From: Ananas comosus
Taxonomy: Eukaryota; Streptophyta; Magnoliopsida; Poales; Bromeliaceae
Direction of reading: 5' to 3'
Assembly (NCBI RefSeq): GCF_001540865.1
Contig: NC_033626.1
Coordinates: forward strand, 11,067,446-11,131,445
DNA: 64,000 nt
Shown: positions 54,335 through 64,000 of the stretch, in pieces
Numbering within the stretch: position 1 is the first letter of the stretch
How the letters are laid out: each line of letters opens with the position of its first letter
Notes under the pieces: model-generated
Databases searched by the model: none
What the model saw: only the letters and a program-made list of their open reading frames with translations
What the model was told of the DNA's origin: nothing
Made by a program: the position numbers and the translations under genes

Positions 54335-54487
54335 TATTTTTTTGTTTGAGAGAAAAAATTAGCATGCAAATGCGCCTTATCTTTTTTTATATAAATAAAT
54401 TTAGTTAAAAATATAAATTAATTAAGATTTAAATTTGAGATCTCGAAAATCAACCATCAATTATTTTGCTATTTGCACTAGGGCCAA
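54335..54487 (-). mobile_element. Degenerate SINE copy, inverted
   Basis: On the minus strand: CCTAGTGCAAATAGCAAAA, GAGATCTCAAATTTAAATC, and a GCATTTGCATGC tail with CTCTCAAAC and an A-rich end. Confidence 0.7.
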
Positions 54488-54559
54488 TGGGTATCTTAAC
54501 ATTCATTGAACATGTGTTTTTGAGAATCTTTTTGTTGGGGGAATCAATTAGCACATTCT

Positions 54560-54680
54560 ATGTCACGACCCGCGACCATCCGCTTATTTGGTCGAGGTCG
54601 CGGCGTCGCCGACAGACCGCCGAAAAGATAGAGTCTCCTCTGTACGTCTTAGGCGTCGCAATCAATACAAGTATAAAAAG
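54560..54680. mobile_element. Possible LTR fragment
   Basis: The GC-rich stretch begins TGTCACGACCCGCGACC, a start common in plant gypsy LTRs, and stands out from its AT-rich surroundings. No second LTR, primer site or target duplication was found, so this is tentative. Confidence 0.3.
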
Positions 54681-55030
54681 TTTCAATCAGAAACAGTATT
54701 CAAACAAAATTGCATAAGAAATGTATCAAACAACATAACACTCTAAAATAATATAAGTATATATATTATGTTATATTTATTTTTTTATATTAATTTGTTA
54801 TGTATGTTATCGGAAAAGAAAAGAACAAAAAAAAAAAAAAAAAAGTAAAAAAGAAAAAAAAAATTGTAAGTGCGTGAGGACTCGGAGAAGAGACGAATAC
54901 GAAACAGCTCACGCCGCTCCATCTTTACGTTTTAGCTACGAACTCCCCGAATTCTTTTTTTAGTACGATATTGTGTCTTCTTTCCTTGTCCCCATCGTTC
55001 GCACCCTCTTCCTCCTAGGGTTAGGGTTTC

Positions 55031-58000
55031 ATGGACGCCGAAGCGGCCGCGTCTCCCGGGTCCGCCGGCGGCGACGGCGGCGACGGCGGCGCCGCTCGGA
55101 GCCCCGCCGAGGCGTCAGAGGAGGACCAGGTGCGGGTGCGGCGGCGGACGCTCGAGGCGGTGCTCGAGCAGTGCCAGAGAGCGCTCGAGCTTCTCCGGGA
55201 CGCCGATCTGAAGGGCGATACCACCATGGCGGAGGAGGAGGAGGCGATGGAGGAGGAGGAGGAGGGGATGGTGGAGGGGGAAGGCCCCTCGACGAGCTCC
55301 CCGACGGATGTTGATTGTGAGATCGTTGAGGTAAGGGATGGTTTTCTTCAAGAATTTGCACTTCTTGAAGGATTATGCTGATTTTGCGATTAGGGTTCAA
55401 GCTTCTGATTCTCGACAATTTGATGTTCGCGTAGTTTTTTTTACTCGTGGCTATATAATCCGTTTTCATTTATGCAATGCAAATAGGAAATTGTTGCTCA
55501 GTTGGGATGGAGAAACCTTGTGAATGTCAGATAAATCTTGCTTAATATAGATATGTGAAGCGATTGCTCGTTTCTGAATGCTTAAGATTGTCTCGAAGAA
55601 TTGAAAAAGACTGTGACCCTGCATGTAACTAGTTTATTGTATGAAATTACTTGTGTTGAGCCCATGATTCTAGATAAGCATATGTGGTCGCATCTGTTCT
55701 TCTTCAAATATATCTTGGGCATCTTTTTCTCTATGCCTTGTATGAAGATGTTATTTTCGTCCTTGACGGGAGAAAGTAGAGGCAACTACATGTGAATATT
55801 TATAGTTAACATGAGAAATCTAGAGACCAAAATCTATATTAATTCATAGGATAAATGTGTAACAACCTGAAGATTAAAGGAGTCGAGTCCAGGACATTAC
55901 AAAATGTTGGTCCTCCACTTCAGAAGCTGCACGAAGAAAGCGCCTGTTCTTGCACTTTCCGGATTTCTCATAGTTATCAGCATATTGTGTACTAGAGGAA
56001 TAAGAAGTCGATAAAATAAAAATAGGCCTATGGCCAGCTCTTTTAGTGCAGTTATATATGAATTCTATTATTTCATTTGGCTATCTTTCAGACATTATGT
56101 ACGTAACCTAGGTGTTATCATGTTCTGTGCTGCTGCTTTATCCTTTGTCGATCTTGGTCTTACTCTCCCTCTCAAGGCACCTTATCTTTATCATTTGGTT
56201 TCTGCCGGAAATGTTCAACCCATCTCAGTCAATTTTCACACAATTTATTCTCAATTTAGTGTTGCACCTAAGCTGTGGACATGTTCAACCCATCTCAGTC
56301 AAATTTTACGCAACTTATCCTCTATACGGTGCTACACCTAAGTTATGTGAAGACAGTCTTTTTCCCCCTTGGTGACCACACTTAGCCTCATGTCATATCA
56401 TGCCTCTTTTCTTTTCTCTTCTTAGTCATTACAGTAGGATACTGGTAATTATGCATTAGCATATAATTTAGTTAAGAGTTTTGGTTTCCAATTTGTTTTT
56501 GATTTAGGGTTTAGGCTTGAGTGTGTGTTCTTATTTCGAGGCTAGGTCTCAGTTTCAGGTTTCGATTTAGCCCTAAATCCTTAGCATGTATGAGAAATAG
56601 TGATATATATAGTCAAACATTCTTTAATTATTGTTAGATACTTGTGTAGAAAAGCTTGGTGCTCTATATTGCAAATATGATAAGAAGCAAAGATGGCATA
56701 CCTTCCTCCAAAAATGTTGTTGTCTAGGTTGCTAAATGATATCTTTACAATTTACATCATAATATTGCTTCAGAATTGTGCATCTTTTATCTTAAATATC
56801 CTCCTTTTTTCAGCTTTGTGATCTTCTTAAGTCCAAAGTCGAATCGCCTAAGTTTCTTGAAAAGCTTGGCTGCAGTCACCAGTCAGTCTTGCACAATGTT
56901 GCTGGTAAGCATAATGCTAAACCAACTTCATTCTTTTACTGTGCTGTGTTTGTTATTCCAAAATCCATTTGTAAAGCACCATTTAAATTGAGCAGATTAT
57001 CGAATGACTTCCTCTCATCTAATGTTGAAATATATGCAGCATCCACAAGTATCGATGATTACAGTGCCTATTTATTCATAACCTGTTTTGTGTCATCTTA
57101 TGTTAAAGTAATTGCAGCAATGTACAATGCTAGATACGTACGGTTTACTTTTAATTTATGCAAACCTTTGCACTATTAGTTCTGGCAGTTTGCTGATTGG
57201 TATATTTATATGTGGTAGCCGATGACAATGCATCTTGGGATATGGTTACCCAGATGGACCTCTGGGATGATAGACATAATACTGCTGACAATGGATCGGA
57301 TCAAGATGAATATGTTCTTGTTCGTCAAGAGGATATCGTGGACGGGATCGCCTGCTTCATGGCAACATACTTACTCTCACTGAAAGAAACCAAGGTCAGT
57401 GTCTTTCTTTTGCTCTAATATCTACATTTCTCTTTATTGAACTTTAATCATAGTAATTTGCAGAATCATCTTGCAACATATTTAACTTGGAAAAAAACTA
57501 TGCAAAGTCTAGTCTTATTATGTCTCATCTAATGAAACTATGGTCGAAGTATAGATTTGGAGATACATATATCACTTTGGTGGTGTGCCAACATTTAGTT
57601 TTAGATACATATTACTCTCTTATTCACTTTGGTATTATGCCAAATCTTGTTATCGTGGAGCTTCATTTAAGCTCTCATTCTATGAATTTTAAAGTGGGTA
57701 ATTTAGGCCTTATATGGTTACACTTTTTTTTATTTTTCCTTTTGGAGCCTTGTTATACTTAATTTCCATCCAATTGAATGTGTCAGCGGATGGACTTTGT
57801 CATTCTTGTTGTTAGCTTGCATATTCATCTTAAAAAAGAAACAAAGCAGCAAAGAGAAAAAAAAAGAGTTACTACTAACTACTAAGTTTGTGTGTTTTTC
57901 ACTACATTTATTTTACTCATAGATTGCCAAAAAAAACAAAAACAGCTTGCCTATGGCGTATTTTTTTACTCATAGATTGCAAAAGATAAATATACAGCTT

Positions 58001-59749
58001 GCTGAAATATTCAGTTTGTGCAGGAAATGAATCCTGATCAACTACAAAAAGGTAAGTTCCTTTAAATTATTTCTCGACTTTGTCACTCGAGTTCTTTTTG
58101 TGATGTCTCAACTATTCTGAATCGCTAAAATAAAGTTGCATTCTGATTGTAAAACTTGCCAACCATGTGTTCTACAGCCCTTAGCAAGACGTTTTCCTTA
58201 AAAAAGAAGAAAAGTAAGCTACGCAAGGCCTGGGATGGAAGCAAAGTTATCTATAACGTTGTTTCCTGGGGTGCAACTGCTATTGGGTGAGCCCCCTTCC
58301 TAATCCTCCTGAATATATGTTTTTGTTCTTTGCTTCACAACATTTAGGCCTAGTTTGCTAATGTCGTGGCTAAAAAAAACATTTTTAAGGCCCAAAAAAT
58401 TCAAAAGCGATTGCAATCTTTCCTCTAATGCTTTAAAATTGCGGTTGCAACGCGACGAAGTGCTAGTGAAGCAAGCATGCAACCAATAACATTCAAGCAA
58501 GCATTATCTAGTTAAAGAAATAGTTATTTCTTTATATAAAACTACAACGCATGGAATATAGACATGAAGCAAGAAGCAATTAAGCATTAAAAAGACGCAA
58601 GTGAAAGATAGAAATAATATAGAAAATCAAAAAATGCGATCAAGCATCAAGTTAGTAATTAAGTTGAAAGCCGATGATTTGAAAGGTTAAAGGGGATTCC
58701 AGTTTTGGCTTGAATCCGCTTTCCCATCTCCGTCGCCAAGCTGTAAGCATAGCGAGCTCGTTAGGGACCCTAAAATACAAATGGAGTCGCCACCTAAAAA
58801 ATCAGTGAAAATTGGAATTGTTATATAAAACCAATGGCTATCTTCCTTCAAGTGACAGAGAGAATCGAGAAAGTACCACCCAAAGGTGCTTTCACAGAAA
58901 CCATTCTCCAGTGGTAAAGAACTTTTCTTCACTCTAGAAGCCTTCAAATCATCCGCTGGATTTTCTTGTTCATAAGGGAGGAATATGTGTGTTGTATAAC
59001 AATAAAGGACTTTTCGGTGACACGTTGTCATTTTGACGAGATTTTAGATAATCCAACTGCCACATGCTTCTCTGGTGGCGGTTCTAATCATAATTTTGTA
59101 GTATAAAAGATGAGAAGATTAAAAGCGCTTTAAATTATTTGACCTTGTATAGTATAAAAATAGTTTTTGTGGCCACAACATTACCAAACTAGGCCTTAGT
59201 AGCGCACTAAGCAAATAAACATCAGTTTCTTGTAGGACATTTGAACTTGTCATTGATGCATCATTTTAGAAAATATGGCAAACAAATGCATTAGACAAAA
59301 TCGTTCAGCACCAAAAAACATACACAACAGCGGACAGATTCACTGGCTTAACTGTTGGATCAATTTTAGTCGAGCTGTGACATCACGAGGTTATGTAGTA
59401 AATTATTCATTATTTCAAAGAATAAAATCGTGTATTACAATAACATTTATTCTCTTTTTAGTCATCAATTTCTGTTAGAAAAAACATGTACTAATCGCTA
59501 AGCAGAAATCAATAAACACTATATCAAGACAATTGGTGAGACTTTGTAACTATTAGTTAAATCAGCCAAATATGTGCCCTTATAATTTATCTAGTTATGG
59601 TAGATGTTTTGTTCCTGATTCATATTGTTCTATTCTTTTCTTCTTCTTCTTTTCCTCCCTTCCGCAGCATCTACCAGAATCCAGCTCTTCTCAGAGCAGC
59701 GTCAGCAGCCTTTTGGACATCCTGCCGCGTTATATCGAAGTTAATATGA
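55031..59749 (+). CDS. Plant protein of unknown function, 261 aa, six exons
   Basis: I do not recognise a named family. CDS exons are 55031-55330, 56814-56904, 57219-57394, 58024-58051, 58178-58286 and 59668-59749. All introns are GT-AG, and 786 nt close in frame. Residues 1-30 are Ala/Gly/Asp-rich. About 35-60 form an amphipathic helix (RRRTLEAVLEQCQRALELLR), possibly coiled coil. About 67-85 are Glu-rich. 101-130 (LCDLLKSKVESPKFLEKLG) and 132-189 (QDEYVLVRQEDIVDGIACFMATYLLSL) look like a conserved helical core. 200-216 is Lys-rich (SLKKKKSKLRKAW). About 224-252 is hydrophobic and could be a membrane or buried helix. The five consistent splice junctions argue strongly for a real gene. Intron 5 contains a Tourist-like MITE. 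It converges with the unc-13-like gene. Confidence 0.88.
58347..59195. mobile_element. Tourist-like MITE in intron 5 of the unknown gene (849 bp)
   Basis: Ends GGCCTAGTTTGCTAATGTCG and, reversed, GGCCTAGTTTGGTAATGTTG. TTA on both sides (58344-58346 and 59196-59198). PIF/Harbinger type, no transposase. Confidence 0.88.
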
Positions 59750-60780
59750 ACTATTCGCCTCTATTGAACTCCCAGTGATTCAGGTGCTTCACAAAACTTG
59801 TTGGCTCACAAACTTTGCTGAACCCCCCCTTAACTTGTGCTTTAGATGATTAAAAAAAGACTCCACCGGATTCCATCCATTTTGTGGAGCTTATAGAGAT
59901 GCCTGTGCATAGTTCAAAGTTTCTTGGTTGTATTAATTCTTTCAAAGTTCTTGTTGTATCATAACCTCTTTGTAAGTGTATATATATCACTCTTTCAAAG
60001 TTTCTTGGTTGAGACGTGATGTATCCTTACAATATAACACAAAGTTGTGCTATTTTAACAGCGTTTGCCATCTTCTTGTGCCAAAGATTACTTATCCTAC
60101 TCCATGATTTTCAACATGATGAGAAAAGGATGGACTGAAATTTAACCAACAAAATAAATTGATAATCCAATAGGTGCCTTTGGATATCAGGCCATATAAT
60201 GCCCGGTTAAAAAAAGTGTTTAAGTAAGGTTGTTGCCGAGAAGCTGTATTTATTGCTAGTCAACAAATGCTCATCCAAAAATCAATAATCAGACACGAGT
60301 ATTATATCAATCTGCTAATCTGATTTCTTCATCATCTACACGGGTCCATGACACATTACTATGGAATGATAATAAACTACGATAATTATTGCGTTACATT
60401 CTTTGACATATTTATAACAACATTTACGAGTCCCATAATTTCCATTATACTTATATTTCTTATAGTACAAAAAAAAAAAAAAAAAAGAAAAAAAAGAGAA
60501 ACAGGTGACCATCCAAGAGGAATTGGAAAACGGAGTAAAGTCGAAATCTTCGCAAAACCCAAAAGAAAAAGGCTCAAAATGTGGTCTTTCTCAGCCTTAC
60601 CCTAGCAATTCTTGCTTTGCATGGACTGACGTTCACTTCTGCATCGAGCAGGTTCAGTTGTGTATATGAATCTTCCTGATCAAAACAACTCCAATATAGT
60701 TAATATATATTTCTCACCTCGCCGCTGCATTTCAAGCTTCTGATTCATGCCAAGAACTCATTATATACATTTGCCCACTC
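59750..60780. other. Spacer between convergent genes (3' UTRs)
   Basis: An A-rich tract lies at about 60471-60500. No other gene or complete element was seen. Confidence 0.5.
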
Positions 60781-63734
60781 TTAATAGTAGAAATTGGAAT
60801 CCTTCTTAACTGCCGCATCCTTGCAAAGCATCGAACGCACTTCCATGCTTGATCTAGGAGGTTCCAGATCTTTCTCTTGCAGTGCATTGCCAAGCAGCTG
60901 TTGCATCTGGGATGCAAATGTATCATCCAATACCTGTACGTGAAAACCTCTAATTAGATCAGTCTTTAGATGAAATAAAAAACGAGTGGCTTGTGTACAG
61001 ATATGGGTAACTGATCAACTAGCAGTTGAAAGCTATAAAGAGCACTTCTCATCATAGACTAAGGTACTTACAGCAACCGTGACTCTTGCACCTTTATACC
61101 AAGAGCGATTCTCTTTCCGGTTCTCCAAGAAACTAAGAACATCCTGTAATTGAAGGTTGATTTAGAATACATTATAAGAACAACAGCGAGAAGCTAGCAA
61201 AATAGAAGAAAATCCACGTACTTGACCCAATCTATCCCAAAACCCTCGGCATACGGCCACAAATACATGAACCCCAAATACAGTACGGACATGATTAATA
61301 GTTTCTACAAGCTGATCCTTTAACGGTTGCATTCTGCTCCGAATGTCTGATTCCATAATCATGTCCTTTGAGTCCTGAATAATCTTCTTAAGCTTTGTGT
61401 TGCTCTGCAAACGAGTCTGCATTCGACAAAATTAAAAGACAGTCATTACAGATATCATGCTATCATTTGTCTTCTAATAATGAAACATTTTCCACTTCTA
61501 GACATCTCCCACCCAATTGTTGTACAAATTATAAATATAACTGTCAAAGAGATAATTTAACAAGAAAGAATTTTCCAGATATACTCACATTTTCTGCAAG
61601 TTTCTCCACAACAGCTTGCAAGTAATTTCTGAACTTAGCTCTCAGAGTTACCGTTACTTCATTGAGGCAATCTCCAGCAACTGCATTTCCACCATCAGGC
61701 ATACAAGAACCCCAAGATTTTAATTGGGCTTCTATTTTAGGCCGCAGCACATCAAGCAGTCTTTTCATCGTATTCAAAAGAATACCTAGCTGAAAAGGGA
61801 AAAGAAAGAAGATATAGTGGTCAACTTCTACGAACTGCTAGTAAGTAAAATTTCTAGTAGTTCGATTAAACTGCTTACTTCGTCAGGCACAATATAAGGG
61901 GATATTGAATTGCGTTTGGCAAGTTTATGAACATATTTGAGGCCAAATTTTTTAGGTGTCATACTATCCTTCAGAGGAGCCAAAACATCTGCATACTGTT
62001 TCTCCAGAGCTTCAATCACTGCCTTCTCAACATCTGCAATAGCCTTGAAGTTTGAAAGGCAACAAAAGAAAATCAACCAAGTCAAGTGTTTATTATGGAA
62101 AGGAATACACAAACAGTAAGGACAATAGATGACATACAAACATACATTCTCGAGAGCGAAAATGTATTCTGGCCAACGGCAAATGATGACTTCATATTCC
62201 AGCAATGTATTCTTTAGTTGCTCGTACATATCATCAACAAATGGTGTTGTCATATGCTGTGTCCGAACTCCTGACCATTTCACCTGCTAATTGAAAAAAG
62301 TCACTACTGAAATCCAAATTAAGAAATGCTACAATTTTGAATGAAGAGCTAATGGCATTTCTGAAGCACAAAATTAGAATAATAAATCAGGAGGTCCATC
62401 TATTTCTTTATGGAGAAAAAAAGGTAAAAGGAGAAACTCAGCGGATATTATTGAAAATTCAGGAAATAGCTAGTAATCACTCAACATAACTGCAATAAAA
62501 CTTACCTTATCTAACTTGCAAGACTCAAGTAAACTGAGGCGCTTATCTTGAATCCATAATATAATATACAAGTGGAACAACTCCTTAGCATCAACACCTC
62601 CTTTAATGGGGCTGTTAAGATATTATGAAAAATATAACTAAAAGGAGAGTGGCTTAAAGGAAACGAGACATTAGACGAAAAACTGTATAAGAATTTACCA
62701 TATGTTCCAACTAGCAAGATCCTTCTGAAACTCAGCAGTTGCAATCACAAGATCAGCCACTGGTGACGAAGGGCCAGTTGGAGGACATGCAACTAGGAAT
62801 GCGCGCAGTCTACTAGAAAGCTCGACACTGTAAATGGATGCAGCTAAATTTGGAAGGTCGACAAAACTGTAATAAGAATAAAATGTGTCAACAATAAGTT
62901 AAATAACAATAACATAAACTCCTTTGCATAGTTCTTACAGTAAATTTATTTATGACAGAGCTCTATTTAGAATATATAAGGTTTACAAGTACAAAAGATA
63001 GATATCATAGTACTTGTGTAATTCTTTTTCTGGTTTCTTTATTGGCTACAGATAGGGATAAACAAAAAACTACAAGCCACGAAATGCTTTAGATCAGTCA
63101 AACAAGACTATCGGTACTTTTAGAGATAAACTTCTAAAGTTTGTCGCAAATATATCGCAAATATATCTAAGTGCAGAACATTCAGCAACTATGAGTAAAA
63201 AACTGTGTAAAACAAAGGAACTACAAATTGATCTTACCTAGGAAGTACATGCTGATTATGAATTTCAATGTCAGTAGATATCTCATTTCGAATATTGAAG
63301 CACAACGCTCTCATTTTCTGGTAAGCAGTAGAATAAGTCACAACATCCATCAGATTGCATTCAGTGTTCCCTGCAACATACTCATCAGTCTCAAGCAAGT
63401 GCCTCCTAGCTCTCTTCTTAGCAGCAGCCTGAGCATATATGGTGTGTTAAATATCACATTAGAAACCCAAATTTAAGCACCAAAAGCAAAATCATTGATA
63501 TAGATGAACCTGGAAATATTTGCACAGCTTTAGTTGGGCTTCAGGAGATAAAATGTCATAGAGAAGATTATACAACTTCACTGCCGGTGCTAGTGCTGGT
63601 GCTGGCAATCCGGTAGCAGGCCTAAAACCTTCCACCATTCCCGAAGGTAAAGACTCATCTAATGACTTGTAATTCTCGAAAAGCATCTCCAAATTATGTT
63701 CAATCTGCTCCTTGATTTCTCCAAGAATGCGGTT
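60781..63734 (-). CDS. unc-13-like DUF810/MUN-domain protein (PATROL1-type), C-terminal 537 aa; 5' part outside window
   Basis: Plant DUF810 proteins resemble the MUN region of Munc13 and act in membrane traffic. PATROL1 promotes plasma-membrane delivery of the H+-ATPase in guard cells. Ten coding exons in transcript order: 63734-63510, 63428-63238, 62866-62699, 62611-62506, 62283-62146, 62043-61879, 61789-61589, 61416-61222, 61143-61072, 60933-60781. All introns are GT-AG, and 1614 nt are in frame. Landmarks: LYNLLYDILSPEAQLKLCKY, KKRARRHLLETDEY, MTTPFVDDMYEQLKNTLLEY, DVLAPLKDSMTPKKFGLKYV, and the end LLGNALQEKDLEPPRSSMEV...NFYY. The family is ~1000 aa or more, so roughly half is present. 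PATROL1 itself versus another DUF810 paralogue is not settled. 63735-64000 is intron. Confidence 0.92.
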
Positions 63735-64000
63735 CTAATAAAGAAGCGTAATTTTACATGTTACTTTAGATAGTGTTTCCAAAACAACAGCTGAGAAAGA
63801 ACTTGTATAAGGAAAAAAGACAAACACAAAAGTTAAAACCTAAAAAAAGAATCAGCAATATGGAGCTTGACATTACAAGGTGGAAATCATCTTTGAAGAA
63901 CCACAAGAAAGTAATAAAAAAATTAAGGTGTCAAAAAGTACCAAATTGTTTTGTAGTATATTTTATCATTTACATAGGATTGTATTGTGTATTCACAACC

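Noticed and set aside
61937..62119. Plus-strand frames opposite the unc-13-like exons
   Set aside because: Shadows of minus-strand exons that have consistent splice sites and family similarity.

Overview
This is a plant nuclear genome window, almost certainly from a monocot. It has spliceosomal introns with GT-AG borders, plant-specific gene families (AHL, FAR1-related, DUF810/unc-13-like, chloroplast beta-carbonic anhydrase), GC-rich first exons in an AT-rich background, and many transposons. The tRNA-type SINE with a GGTAGCG tail resembles repeats I associate with pineapple (Ananas comosus), but the species cannot be proven from this sequence.

Layout. 1-3.8 kb: no recognisable gene; a 5'-truncated LINE and a Tourist-type MITE. 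3.86-9.05 kb: a very young LTR retrotransposon with 781-bp LTRs (one mismatch) and a 5-bp target duplication; it ends 67 bp before the MED6 start codon. 9.1-12.4 kb: MED6 (+), five exons, with a Mutator-type element in intron 3. 13.6-16.2 kb: a beta-carbonic anhydrase (BCA5-like, -), nine exons, one GC-AG intron. 16.2-22.1 kb: intergenic, with MITEs, SINEs and a foldback element built of palindromes. 22.2-23.0 kb: an AHL (PPC domain) gene on - whose frame is broken at the AT-hook. 23.4-28.2 kb: a long-TIR Mutator-like element, a MITE and a self-nested hAT element. 29.2-31.4 kb: an intact FAR1-related gene (-) with a probable 5'UTR exon near 33.5 kb. 36.2-39.3 kb: a decaying FKBP12 gene (+). 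42.7-43.7 kb: an intronless mitochondrial carrier of the PUMP5/DIC type (+). 43.9-54.7 kb: repeat-rich intergenic DNA, including a Mutator-type element that carries seven G-boxes. 55.0-59.7 kb: a six-exon plant gene of unknown function (+). 60.8 kb to the right edge: the last ten coding exons of a DUF810/unc-13-like (PATROL1-type) gene (-), whose 5' part lies outside.

The genes are ordinary housekeeping and regulatory genes and form no operon or pathway. The most interesting biology is in the transposons: an LTR element that may have replaced the MED6 promoter, a LINE and a SINE that share the same 3' stem-loop tail, many Mutator-type MITEs with exact 9-bp target duplications, and non-autonomous elements carrying palindrome arrays, G-box arrays or minisatellites. 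Exon borders were placed by eye from splice consensus, reading phase and family similarity. Reading frames close exactly for MED6, BCA5, the carrier, the unknown gene and the unc-13-like gene.
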